Under the pieces are notes generated by a model, which saw only the letters and a program-made list of their open reading frames with translations, had not been told where the DNA came from and ran no database searches. A stretch of DNA of 64,000 nt, taken from Rhizophagus clarus. Lineage: Eukaryota; Glomeromycota; Glomeromycetes; Glomerales; Glomeraceae. Position 1 is the stretch's first letter, and each line of letters starts with the position of its first letter. The stretch is from positions 2,082,001 to 2,146,000 of the forward strand of contig BLAL01000229.1 of NCBI GenBank assembly GCA_015698045.1, given 5' to 3'. This document shows, one piece after another, positions 21,431-33,765 of the stretch. A program made the translations under genes and the position numbers.

Positions 21431-22560
21431 AAGAAGTAGTAACCAAGAAATCCCCTACTTCCAAATTTCGTGCTAGCAAATCATTAGGCAATAGCCATAA
21501 GGCGCTTCACATAGCTACAGATCAAATGTATCAAATAGCCTTAAAATCTTTTATATCATCATTAGTCCCCCCATTGTCCTAGAGAGATTCTTATAGAAAT
21601 TTCAAAATTTATTAATACAATATTTCCCAAATTAAAAGACCATTGCTTAAATACTGTTATGCCAAATGATACGGTTAAAAGAAGGAAATTAGCATAGGAG
21701 AATGTTACAAGCAAAGTTCAAGATATTTTGTTTCCACTATTGCAAGCAGTAAATACTGAGCAGAAGCCCCTTTTAGATGTCCTATCAGAAGAGAATGCAA
21801 AGTCTTCAATCGATACCATGGATGGTATAATAGTTAACAATTCAGAGAATCATCAAAAGACTGCACCTTCCCATATTCTAAACCATGCTATTAAGGCATA
21901 TAGCCAGAGTCGTTCAGCAGAAAAAAAAAGTGACATAGTTCATATATACTGGCCAAAGCCTCTAGAGATAAATTTTTTACAAATAAAGGATGCCGACGAT
22001 ATTGCGACTATTTATTGTAAAATAGGAGGTTTGGTAATACCTTGCGCAATGATTGATACAGGCTCTGATTCTTCCATATTTTCTGATAACATTGCTGAAC
22101 TTATCAAAGAGCTTTTAGGTATTAAAATTAATAGGAAAAAAATTCATGCGCTTAATGGAGTCGCAAGTCAATCCATATCCATCGGCACTATGGACAATGT
22201 TCCCATAATAATTGGTTTCGGAGAAAATACAGCCACTATAACAGATGAATTTTCTGTTGTGCCTGCTGAAAAAGATCAGAATGGAAATGCTAAATCTTTA
22301 GTAATTCTTGAAACGCAATGGCAATATCGGGCTGGATGGGAACCTTTAATAAAAGGAGAATTTAAGGCCACATCTAACGGAAAAACTATTACCATCCCCC
22401 TATCAGTTCACAAGTCCCAGCGAAATGTTTTTACTGTGGGAAAACAACCAGAACCTGTAAAAAAAACTAGCTGATCGAACTTGTCAGTATTGTGAAAAGG
22501 AATTCAGATATCCTTATTTATTTTTACGTCATAAATTAACTAAGTGTTAGACTAATGGTG
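21430..22560 (+). pseudogene. Element A: retropepsin-like aspartic protease region, fossil
   Basis: Contains the active-site phrase CAMIDTGSDSSIF followed by a flap-like part and a hydrophobic closing strand before QWQYRAGWEPLIKG. A C2H2-like finger (CQYCEKEF, HKLTKC) lies at the end near 22490-22550. The order gag then protease is the LTR-retroelement order, but no reverse transcriptase or RNase H follows. Element B keeps the same unit at 38515-39656. Confidence 0.7.
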
Positions 22561-22980
22561 AGTCTACATTGGGCCAAAGTCGAGTCAATGAAGAGTCTAC
22601 ATTGGGTCAAAGTTGGGTCAACAAAGAGTCAGATTTGGTTGACAAAGAGTCAGGTCAAGTCAACAAAGAATCTAAAGTGAAACTGGAATGAACTTGTATG
22701 GGGTCAGACATGCACTCGAAAAGTATATTTTTAGTAAAAGTTTTTGTCTAGAATTAGCCAAAAAAAAAATTGCTAAAGCCTATATTCTGGGAAAAAAATA
22801 CTGAAAAAATGCCAGAGAAAATGCCTTTTCTTATCCAAGAACTGTGAAAGATTATCATAAAATCTATAATTGAGATGAACTGAGTTCACAATGTCACGTG
22901 CATAGCACAGTAAATAATATTATTACGTCAGAAAAATAATATAATAATGTATGTGATCTGACTACACATCACTATCTAGC
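22555..22980. other. Element A: spacer with short repeats
   Basis: 22560-22680 holds loosely tandem phrases such as GAGTCTACATTGGG and CAACAAAGAGTCAG. Both are repeated in inverted position in element B (about 38390-38510). The rest is AT-rich with a CACGTG-containing stretch. It lies between the convergent ends of protease and polymerase, a likely terminator region, though no specific signal was identified. Confidence 0.4.
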
Positions 22981-23094
22981 TTATGCCTGAAGGCTAGATA
23001 TGTGAGACACACATTCGTTTAGATATTTCTCCGGGAGCTTGGCCCTCATAGCTCTTTTTTCTGCCTGTTCATAAGGGATACTATTTTTAACCAT
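22981..23094 (-). CDS. Element A: conserved 37-residue small frame
   Basis: ATG at 23094 to TAA at 22981. The product begins MVKNSIPYEQAEKRAM and ends SHISSLQA. The same small frame is kept in element B (37969-38082) at the same distance behind the polymerase. It is charged, probably one helix. Conservation in two copies supports either a micropeptide or the tail of the polymerase transcript; I cannot tell which. Confidence 0.35.
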   Translation of the reverse strand: MVKNSIPYEQAEKRAMRAKLPEKYLNECVSHISSLQA

Positions 23095-23099
23095 ATTCT

Positions 23100-26000
23100 T
23101 ATAAAATATAATGCGCCAATGGAAATATAGTAAAGTAATTATTCCATCTGATAGGATCCAGCGCTTAGTATCTATGGGATAGAGTGCCTTTTTCTCAAAC
23201 TCGACCAGAGATAATATGTGGTCCTTTGATCAGAAACCAACATTCTTGGCATGGAATACTTCCTTACCAAAGAGACAGTCTTGATAAACTAGAGTCATGG
23301 GGTCTGCATCAGCTTGTATAGCTTCTTGCTCTGATAGTAAAGACTTATCTATTGGATCATCTAGAAGGGACCCTTCTAAGCTTGGCATATATGTGTCTGT
23401 TGCCATTTCTTCCATACCCTTCTTACTAACCCCCTTATGCTTAGACCTTGTAGACTTATCGGCTAAGACATAATGGTAAGACTTGGCTCGAATGTGAAAA
23501 GATTCTGTGATCATATTACCTGGAGTCCCATCCTTGAAAAGTCCAATAGTCTTAGTGTCATTGAGATTGAAGAGATCTGGATGCTCAGCCATATCTTTAT
23601 AGATATCTTCAGTCTCGACTTGAAATATAAAGAAATCTGTATCCATATAACCAAGCTGGGCATTATCACCATATCTCTCCTTTACATATCCATACCAGAA
23701 TCGATACATATGAAGCTTGCTAAGACCCAAGACAGATGCCTCAACAATGATGGGTTTATTGAGAGTCACACTAGCCTTTCCCATATGTGCTTCTACCAGT
23801 GTATCTCCAAGCGGATGTCCACACTTGAATCTTGGGCTACTGACTTTCTTCAAGAAGGCCTTTTCATCTCGCTCATTATTCATCTTCATGAGCTTGACAT
23901 CCTGGTATTTGCGAACATTCTCCATAATCTTACCATATACTGAGTTATTCATGAACTTGAAGAAGTCTTTTTCGAAGGTATTCTTAGACCCTTGTCGTTT
24001 CTCAGTATTAAATGCAATATATGGGGTAAGCCAGTTAGTCTGGTCGAAGGAAAGGATCTCTGAAACTTCGTCTACAACCATGCCTAATTTTACATAGTAT
24101 TGGAGCTCTAGGTAATGGATAACATAATCCTTTCTTAGACCAAGATGGGGGACTAACTTTTTCGTCTTAGAGAAGCGTCCTCCATCCCAGTTATTTACAA
24201 GCTCCTTATTATATAGGCTAAGCCAATGCGACATTCTTCACGGCTGGGGGTAAGTCTCTCAAATGATCATAGGTCTTGAGAGGGAAATGAGACTTAATAT
24301 TTAAGAAATATCCGCGTGGGGCATTTGCCTTAGTCTTAAGAATTTTTTTGAGATATTTCTTTTGCATAACAGGGTTTTTTAGAAGGTATTCCTGGCTAGC
24401 TTCCCATTGATAATTTCCAATAGGTAAGAACTGGCTCATAACCCAGCCATAGAGATTATTTGCGTCCACATATGAGATCCATAATGTGGGTAAAGTTGCC
24501 TGCCGAAACTCAATTGGCCAATGTCAAAATGTCGAAACTTAAAATATGTCGAAATGCCAAAATGCTGAAATAGTTTTGATACGTCAAAATTGTCGAAACT
24601 AGTTTCGACATGTCGAAACTGCTGAAACTAAAATCATAATATTTCACAACGGGTTTCATTCATTATAATAAAAATTCAAAAATAAGAAACGTTTTGCAAC
24701 GTTTTTTATTAAATACTTGAAAAACTGTTGCGAAACGGTTTTTTTTTTAAGTTAAAAAATAAAAAACGTTTCGCAACATTTTTTATTAAATGCTTGAAAA
24801 CTGTTGCGAAATGGTTTTTTCGCTTAAAAATTCAAAAATAAAAAATGTTTTGCAACGTTTTTTATTAAATAATTGAAAAACCGTTGCGAAACAGTTTTTT
24901 TTGTTTAAAAAATCAAAAATAAAAAACGTTTCGCAACGTTTTTTATTAAATACTTGAAAAACCGCTGTGAAATGGTTTTTTTTAAGTTAAAAAAATAAAA
25001 AACGTTTCGCAACATTTTTTATTAAATCATTGAAAACCGTTGTGATACGGTTTTTTTTTCTAAGTTAAAAAAAAGCTTGAAAAACGTTGCGTTTTTTACT
25101 TAAAAATCAAAAATAAAAAACATTTCGCAACATTTTTTATTAAATAATTGAAAAACCGTTGCGAAACGGTTTTTTTTGTTTAAAAAATCAAAAATAAAAA
25201 ACATTTCGCAACGTTTTTTTTAAATACTTGAAAAACCGTTGCGAAACGGCTTTTTTTGTTTGAAAAATCAAAAATAAAAAACATTTCACAACGTTTTTTA
25301 TTAAATACTTGAAAAACTGTTGCGAAACGGTTTTTTTTTAAGTTAAAAAAATAAAAAATGTTTTGCAACGTTTTTTATTAAATAATTGAAAAACCGTTGC
25401 GAAACAGTTTTTTTTCTAAGTTAAAAAAAAAGCTTGAAAAACGTTGCATTTTTCGCTTAAAAAATCAAAAATAAAAAATGTTTCGCAACGTTTTTTATTA
25501 AATACTGTTGCGAAATGGTTTTTTTTTAAGTTAAAAAAATAAAAAACGTTTCGCAACGTTTTTTATTAAATACTTGAAAAACTGGTGCAAAACGGTTTTT
25601 TTTTTCTAAGTTAAAAAAAAAAGCTTGAAAACTGTTGCGTTTTTCGCTTAAAAAATCAAAAATAAAAAATGTTTCGCAACATTTTTTATTAAATACTTGA
25701 AAAACCGTTGCGAAACAGTTTTTTTTGTTTAAAAATTAAAAAATAAAAAACGTCTCACAACATTTTTATTAAATACTTAAAAAACCATTGCGAAATGGTT
25801 TTTTTCGTTAAATTGACAATAGTGATTGCTGTTTGATATGTATATATTATATATATCACGTGACGAAATAGTTTTGACAATTTCGACATGTAGAAACTAT
25901 TTCGGCATTTCGACATGTCGAAACTCTTTAGTTTTAGCAGGCAACTTTAGATGTGGGTTTGGATGGGTTGAATGCATTACCCATCTTGGGATTATTGGCT

Positions 26001-28886
26001 TTGAAATATCGCTTACAAATCTTAGAGATGCCACCCTTCTTGGCCTTTTCGATGAAATCATGCATAGACATATCTGTAAATAGCTCAATTTTAACCCCAG
26101 TTTTCTTGAGCATAGCATCCCAGGATAAGGATGGAGCAGAGACATAGTGGCTGGAATCGAGCTCATAATATTTTATGCATGTCTTTCAGAATTAGATCCA
26201 AACATCCGCAAGAGAGAGTACGTCAATTTTAAGATAAAGATCATGATACTCACCTAGATTTTTACAGTCATATGTTTTTCATACTTTTTGTGCATGGTGG
26301 TAGTCTTCCTGTAAGATCTTCCCTTTTAGAGTTGTAGTAAATTCGTAAATTGGTGGGAGTTCAGTCTCCAAGAATCTATCTTGAGAATCGATATAGTCAT
26401 AACAATATATTTCCTTACGAGTTGCTAGGGAAATTTGGCCAGGAGTAAAGTCTTTAAAGTGCTGGCTGGTAATTGGGTGGTTGTTGCCCAAGTTTTTTGT
26501 GAGATTCGCCAAACTATTGTTCATGAACTGCTGGCTATCGATATATTTGAGCTGACCTACTTTCATAGACTTATATCGCTCAAATGTTTCAGCTATGACT
26601 TGGATATGAAGAGCATTAGCTGATCGTCCAACAGATTCACAAACCAAGTGAGAATCATAACCCCGGAAGTTGTGGAAGATAACTGGGATTGGGGTCTTCC
26701 AAGCTTGAATCTGAAATTTGAGATTGCAATCTCTATGAGCTGATCCATGAAACTTACCTGTGATATGGCAATGATCCCAAACCTTATTAGCCTTAGCTTT
26801 TTCGCTGTCAATAGCTTTAGTTGCCTTATCAATAGTTGTTTGGATGTCATTATATTCTGCTAACTCTTTTTTAAAGTTTTTTAGATTCTCTTTAAGATAG
26901 GTTATTTTATCTTCTAAGCGCTCAATTTTCTCTGTATCTATAGCGAACTTACCTTTACAGATCCAACAGATATCAGCTTTGGCGAATTTCTTTTTATCTT
27001 CTTCAGTCACTTTTTGCTCATGCTTGATACTTAGGACCTCATTGATTTTGACCAATTTCTGATCGATTCTTTGAACAAATTCTTGGGTGGTATTTTCTCC
27101 TCTGTATAGGAATAAACCTCATACATCTCCAGTATCAATCTAATGAACCAGGTAGCAGAAACTATTAGCCTTCTGTTTAGCTAGTTTTCGCATGCTTTTG
27201 CCATATGCTTCATCACACTTCTTGTTGTCAGCCTCAAAATCAGCTATGATGACACATGGGGTATTGATCATCCTACCATAGTTTTTGAACCCCTCAAAAT
27301 CATTAACCCCTTTCACTGGCATTGCAACTCTCTGGGGTGCATTTTCATGTAATCCTGGACACCATTTTAAATGATATTCTAGAGTTTTTTCAGAGGGCCA
27401 GCTTTGAAAGCATCCGTCACATAGATACTTCTTTTTTTTATGCGCAGTATCCCCATATATTAATCTGCTATGATTTTTGATCCAGAGAAAGTGTTCTTTT
27501 GCCCGTATTTATCTCCATCCTCAGATTTGATAATATCTGTAAAAGCCAATAATCGAATTTTATGTTTTCTTTTAAAGTTTTTACTAGCTATTACAGCTTT
27601 TGGGGTGGCCAATTCTTCATTCCATCTCCAGACACTGATGGAGATATCTGGATTTATCTTCTCAATTTTATCAAATATACGTGAACAGATGGGAGTGGGC
27701 ATTGGGATACCATCTAACTTAACAATATCTAAATAGGGCTTGTATTTCCTAGCTCGAAAGATTCATTCTAGATGATCTGTATGTCCATCCTGATGAGCAA
27801 AATATGCATTCAATGCACCTTGAAGACATCTTTCTGAAGGCCTATTCGTTTCTGGATTAATAAGACCTTGATTATCTGGATTGATTGTACTCTTTATATT
27901 AGCTAACTTCTTGGGAGTAGGGATGTAAGTCCCTCCAAGGGCTCTACGAAGTGTATATGTCTCAATAGATATTTCAAGAATTCGTTCGAGAATATAACCA
28001 GATCCTTTCTTTAATGTTTCCTTAATTTGCACATCTATTTTCCCAATAGTTTTGGTTATGTGCTCCTCTATATCCTCTTCTAAAAGAATTGGTCACATAT
28101 TTCCTCTATGATATTTCTCTACTTCTACTGGTTCGCTTTTATCATCTGACTTTCCTTTATTAATTGAATATCGGCACAATGCTACTATGGCTGATTTTAT
28201 TTGATCTTTTTTATGAAGCTCTGTTTGAAGAACTTCCTTTATTTTTGGATGAATTAATCCTATAAGTTGAGGCATGTATGGTAATTTTTTATATTCTTCT
28301 GGCTTAGCTATTGGTTGAATAAATGCATATGTTGGATTGTCATCTGGATGGGGGATTTTGCCCACCCATTTGCTCATTAAAGAATGATTTCTATACAGTC
28401 TTTCTGGATCCCTTCCAACTGGACATTCTTTAAAGATAATATCCTTCTGAGTAGGTTCCTTTGGGATTGCATCTTGCTCTTGAGTGTCTTGTCGCTCAAC
28501 CTCGCTAGGTCCCACCTCTTGAGGAATATTTTCCTCGAAAGCCTCATCATCATCAGCTTGTAATAGATTATAATGTAGACGTTGACATTCTTTTAAGTTT
28601 AGTGGCAAATCAAGTTCTTCGCCAGTAACTTCAAACCATCTTCGGCGCAATCTGGCACCCCATGTTTTCAGATGCTCTCTAGGCTTTCTTGCATGCCTAT
28701 CAATAAACTTACCTTGAGTGACCTCGCTAGGTTCTGCCTGCTCTTCTCTATTTGCTTGGGTTGATGGGCTGAGACCTTTTTTGGGATCATTCTCTTGATT
28801 TTTGTCTTGCGGAATGAAAGCTTGAATAGTCTCAGGTTTCTCCTTTTTTTGATCCTTTCCTCAGGCATGGACTACTGGAGCACCCC
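23100..28886 (-). pseudogene. Element A: protein-primed DNA polymerase B, fossil, main block
   Basis: Family B polymerase of the Polinton/adenovirus protein-primed kind. Seen in order (N to C, leftwards): an acidic N-terminal region, an exonuclease part with IIADFEADNKK and FHNFRGYDSHL, an HNH-like zinc patch (WDHCHITGKFHGSAHRDCNL), then the polymerase motifs DANNLYGWVM, NNSVYGK and GYMDTD, and a C-terminal thumb. It would copy the element from a terminal protein. The gene is interrupted by the satellite element S1 (24492-25950), and its N-terminal zinc finger lies beyond element B at 44295-44437. Broken, around eight to ten lesions besides the insertions. Over the C-terminal half it is nearly identical to the copy in element B. 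Confidence 0.85.
24492..25950. mobile_element. Satellite-filled hAT-like element S1 (copy in element A)
   Basis: The ends are AAAGTTGCCTGC and GCAGGCAACTTTAG, flanked by the 8-bp duplication ATGTGGGT (24484-24491 and 25951-25958). Inside the ends are mirrored phrases built on CGACATGTCGAAAC. The core, about 24640-25810, is a tandem array of a roughly 75-80 bp unit that joins CGTTTCGCAACG and CCGTTGCGAAACGG hairpins by ATTAAATACTTG. No coding content; the short open frames in it are products of the repeat. The same insertion, at the same nucleotide, is in element B. Confidence 0.8.
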
Positions 28887-29735
28887 CTTGGATATAGGAC
28901 AAAATGGGGGTTCTGGGCCAAGATTTCCGAATAGGTATAATTAGTGTAAGCCTCTCCCAGCTTATTTCCCGATATATGAGATTTATGTAATCTTTTGAGA
29001 TCCAAATTCGTTTGCAACCTCAGGAAACATATCGAAATCTAATATCGAATTCAGACTTAAGATCAAGCTGGGCTCAAATCCTGTTAACATACCCATCTTG
29101 CCCAAATTTTTTGTTTACAAGATAAAGAAGAACACCATCTTTGTTAACGTGCTGGCCAATTTTTAATCTCAAATAATATAACAAAAAAAGTATGTTATAT
29201 TGCTTGGGTTTTAAAAAAGGCCAAAAGCACCAAGGACTGAAGTGTCTGAGCGTGCTCGCAGGCCATAAATTCAAGCCCATTTTGCATATCAGATTTTATG
29301 TTATCCTAGAATTAATTCTAAAGCTGATTTATGTGCGTAAACAAAATAAAAAATTTACACCTAAGCTTGTCTTAGGTATAAATTTTTTGTATTCGAAAAT
29401 AAAGTTAAAAAGATATTAATCATATTCTAGTATACCATTATTTTTGATATGCAGAAAGCCATTTTGGAGTCAATTCTTTCAAATAAGCATTAAGAAAAAA
29501 ATTCGGGTTAGGTGTAAAAAAAAAAAAAAAAATTCACCAAGATAAGTCTCACCCATAGGTATAAAAAAAAATTCACCTGGCTAAGTCTCACCTTTAAATT
29601 ATATTAAATAGTATACATAGGAACTCTGCGAAGCATCGAAGATGCAGAGCAGAGCATGTATATAAAATAGGTTTAAGAACTCTGCTGAGCATCAAAGATG
29701 TGAAGCAGAGCATGTATACAAGGAAGGTTGGACTA

Positions 29736-29970
29736 TTATACTTCCTGATATGTACCCAAGGCTCTATCTCGAAGCCTATTAATATATTGATCTGCTAGCA
29801 TGTTTTCTACAAAGACCAGGTTTAAAACTAGTTGGCTTGCCACATACACTACAAGAAAAATGCTTCCTAGCTTTCCAATGTTCATGGCACCCTTCAGACT
29901 GACAGCAGGTACGCCCACAGATACCTTCAGTTCTGAGTAAATAGTTGCAGTAATATTCGTCTATTATGGT
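29736..29970 (-). pseudogene. Element B: TIR-borne Cys/His-rich protein (left copy)
   Basis: A diverged relative of the 81-residue protein in the TIR of element A: YCNYLLRTE, CQSEGCHEHWKAR, CSVCGKPTS, LCRKHAS, then INRLRDRALG. The same Cys/His spacing is seen. It is duplicated in the right TIR at 43205-43446. The copies are worn. Confidence 0.5.
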
Positions 29971-30020
29971 AGTAAGAAATAAATATTTTATTTTAAACAA
30001 AAGTTTTCGTAATATTAATA

Positions 30021-31120
30021 CAGATGGTGCTCAAAATTATCCGGCCACTTTTCAAATTCGAAAAACTTATATATGTTAAATATGATGAAAATAAAAATTT
30101 AAGTTTAACATATTTATTATGCCTTCCTTTATTAAAATTTACAAAAATTTAATAATTTATTCTATTTCCATTTGCGGAAATAACTGCATCAACCCTCCGA
30201 GGCATACTTTTGATCAGTTTTCTATAATATTCAGGAGGAATGTCATTTCACGCACCTGTAGCATACTCCATAAGCACACTAATACTAGATGGTGGTGGCG
30301 AATGACATTGAATCATCATCTTCATTTCAGCCCAGATATTTTCTATAGGATTGATATCTGGTGACTGAGCTGGCCAGTCAAGCGTCACAATCCCAGCATT
30401 TTCACGTGCGGCCGTAGCAACTTTTGAACGGTGTGGTGCAGCATTATCCTCCTGAAAGATTCCATTACCTCGTGGAAAATGTGTGTGCAAGGTAGGTACA
30501 ACAAAATCATTAATAACTTTAGCATGTGTTTGGCCAGTAACTGATTTCTGTCCAATTTTCATGTTCATAAGCCCACTCAAGCCGAGCCTGACAATGTGCT
30601 TCTGTCATTGCAGGTTTACGACGAGGAATACATGCTGTAAGTCCAACTTTCTTAAGGTTTCGGCGTATAGTATTACAAGAAATAGGTTGCTTTGTTTGGG
30701 CTGTCCAAGTGGTCGCAATTTTTTTTGAATAAAGTCGACGATTTTCATTGTTTTCTTTAATGAAGGACTTAAGTTTTTGTTGAGCTGGTGAGTCGAGAAG
30801 TGGTGGATGCCCAGTTTGTTTTTTTGGTGTTAAAGAGTGAGTCTCACGAAGGCGTTTAAGTATGTCATTAATTGTTGTTTTCCCACACCCCCAGTTGTTT
30901 GGCAATTGTGCGACTTGAATGTGACCGTAAACAATTGCACCACGAGTTTTTGGGGTAAGTGGTTTCATTTTTCCGGAAAGTTCCAAAAGAAATGTGGCGC
31001 AGAGGATTGTTCATTGCGATTATAAATACAAAATTATTATTTGTTTACATCATAATAACACGTGATGATTGGCATAATTTTGGCAAAATAAAGTGGCCGA
31101 ATAATTTTGGGCACCATCTG
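30021..31120 (-). mobile_element. Tc1 transposon in the left TIR of element B, internally deleted
   Basis: The ends CAGATGGTGCTCAAAATTAT and its right-hand mirror GCACCATCTG are inverted repeats of about 30 bases, flanked by TA (30019-30020, 31121-31122). The right TIR of element B (near 43148) preserves the empty site with one TA. The transposase on the minus strand starts near 30986 with a helix-turn-helix part and ends at 30248 with FQEDNAAPHRSK and NPIENIW, 34 residues apart (DD34E). Between ENWTE and VTGQTHAKV the middle of the catalytic domain, including the first Asp block, is deleted with a shift of frame. The element is therefore non-autonomous. Confidence 0.88.
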
Positions 31121-33765
31121 TACAAGCACTGGAGTTGCAACACTTAGGGTTTGAAAAAATTAGAATACATATAGTTGTATACCCTGAATAAATAATTATT
31201 TTTAAACAAAAGTTTTTCGTATTATTAATACAAACAACTGAATACATACCCATATAATCAAAATGATTCTGCCTTGTCCTCGTTGTGGTAAAGATAATTT
31301 TAAAAAGTCTCGTGATCGAACAAATCATCTAAATAGGAAGCATAAATGTAAACCCAGAAATATTCAAGAAGATCGAATAAATGAGCCAGTTTCTGTTACT
31401 AAATCAGATGTAGTCCTATCTTCTAGTCAAAAAGAGACTACACAATTATCTATAAAGGACTTAGCTAATTGGCTAGCGAATCCTGAGATAAAAAATAACC
31501 CAAGCATTATTAGTAAAAAGATCCCAAAAACAGATGCAGAATGGTTTGATTTAATAGGTCGCAAAGATGAAAGAAATTCTTCTAGTAGGTGGCAAAAGAA
31601 AGCTAAGATATCCCATCAATCTGAAGAGGATCTCAAAGCAGAACCCAGTCCACCAACTCAAGCTCATAGAGATGTTGAGCAACAAGATATAATCCCAAAG
31701 GAACCTACTCAGGAGGATATTATCTTTAAAGAATGTCCAGTTGGAAAGGATCCAGAAAGACTGCATAGAAATCGTTCTTTAATAAGCAAATGGGTGGGCA
31801 AAATTCCCCATCCAGATGACAATCCAACATATACTTTTATTCAACAAATAGCTAAGCCAGAAGAATATAAAAAAATGCCATACATGCCTCAACTTATAGG
31901 ATTAATTCGTCCAAAAATAAAGGAAGTTCTTCAAACAGAGCTTCGTAAAAAAGATCAAATAAAATCAGCCATAGTAGCATTGTACCAATATTCAATTACT
32001 AAAAGAAAGCCAGATGATAAAAGCGAATCAGTAGAAGTAGAGAAATATCATAAAGGAAATATGCGACCAATTCTTTCAGAAGAGGATATAGAGGAGCACA
32101 TAACCAAAACTATTGGGGAAATAGATGTGCAAATTGAAGAAACATTAAAGAAAGGATCTGGTTATATTCTCGAACGAATTCTTGAAATATGTATTGAGAC
32201 ATATATACTTCGTAGAGCTCTTAAAGGGTCTTACATCCCTACTCCCAAGAAGTTAGCTAATACAAAGAGTACAGTCAATCCAGATAATCAAGGTCTCATT
32301 AATCCAGAAACGAATAGGCCTTCAGAAAGATGTCTTCAAGGTGCATTGGGTGCATATTTTGCTCATCAGGATGGACATACAGATCATCTAGAATGAATCT
32401 TTCGAGCTAGGAAATACAAGCCCTATTTAGATATTGTTAAGTTAGATGGTATCCCAATGCCCACTCCCATCTGTTCACGTATATTTGATAAAATTGAGAA
32501 GATGAATCCAGATATCTCCATTAGTGTCTAGGGATGGAATGAAGAATCGGCCACCTCAAAAGCTGTAATAGCTAGTAAAAACTTTAAAAGAAAACATAAA
32601 ATTCGATTATTGGCTTTTACAGATATTATCAAATCTGAGGATGGAGATAAATACGGGCAAAAGAACCACTTTCTCTGGATTAAAAATCATAGCAGATTAA
32701 TATATGGGGATACTGCACATAAAGAAAAGAAGTATCTATGTGACGGATGCTTTCAAAGCTGGCCCTCTGAAAAAACTCTAGAATATCATTTAGAATGGTG
32801 TCCAGGATTACATGAAAATGCACCCCCAGAGAGTTGCAATGCCAGTGAAAGGGGTTAATGATTTTGAGGGGTTCAAAAACTATGGTAGGATGATCAATAC
32901 CCCATGTGTCATCATAGCTGATTTCGAGGCTGACAACAAGAAGTGTGATGAAGCATATGGCGGAAGCATGCGAAAACTAGCTGAACAGAAGGCTAATAGT
33001 TTCTGCTACCTGGTTCATTAGATTGATACTGGAGATGTATGAGGTTCATTCCTATACAGAGGAGAAAATACCACCCAAGAATTTGTTTAAAGAATCGATC
33101 AGGAATTGGTCAAAATCAATGAGGTCCTAGGTATCAAGCATGAGCAAAAAGTGACTGAAGAAGATAAAAAGAAATTCGCCAAAGCTGATACCTGTTGGAT
33201 CTGTAAAGGTAAGTTCGCTATAGATACAGAGAAAATTGAGCGCTTAGAAGATAAAATAACCTATCTTAAAGAGAATCTAAAAAACTTTAAAAAAGAGTTA
33301 GCAGAATATAATGACATCCAAACAACTATTGATAAGGCAACTAAAGCTATTGACAGCGAAAAAGCTAAGGCTAATAAGGTTTGGGATCATTGCCATATCA
33401 CAGGTAAGTTTCGTGGATCAGCTCATAGAGATTGCAATCTCAAATTCCAGATTCAAGCTTGGAAGACCCCAATCCCAGTTATCTTCCACAACTTCCGGGA
33501 TTATGATTCTCACTTGGTTTATGAATCTGTTGGATGATCAGCTAATGCTCTTCATATCCAAGTCATAGCTGAAACATTTGAGCGATATAAGTCTATGAAA
33601 GTAGATCAGCTCAAATATATCGATAGCCAGCAGTTCATGAACAATAGTTTGGCGAATCTCACAAAAAACTTGGGCAACAACCACCCAATTACCAGCCAGC
33701 ACTTTAAAGACTTTACTCCTGGCCAAATTTCCCTAGCAACTCGTAAGAGAATATATTGTTATGAC

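Larger units (their letters stand above)
28892..31139. repeat. Left terminal inverted repeat of element B (with Tc1 insertion)
   Basis: Reverse complement of 43135-44289 once the Tc1 element (30021-31120) is set aside. It includes two imperfect direct copies of a CTCTGC..GCAGAG phrase near 29625-29720 and poly-A rich pieces near 29515-29570. Confidence 0.85.

Noticed and set aside
19446-22560. LTR retrotransposon inserted into Polinton A
   Set aside because: No LTRs, no reverse transcriptase or RNase H, and the same gag-protease block sits at the same place in B.
23473-24097. Plus-strand open frames of 126-156 codons over the polymerase region
   Set aside because: Antisense shadows of the minus-strand polymerase; the same shadows appear over 36975-37599 in B.
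24640-25810. CRISPR-like look of regularly spaced near-palindromic repeats
   Set aside because: The spacers are themselves repeated, the array lies inside a transposon with target duplication, and the genome is eukaryotic.
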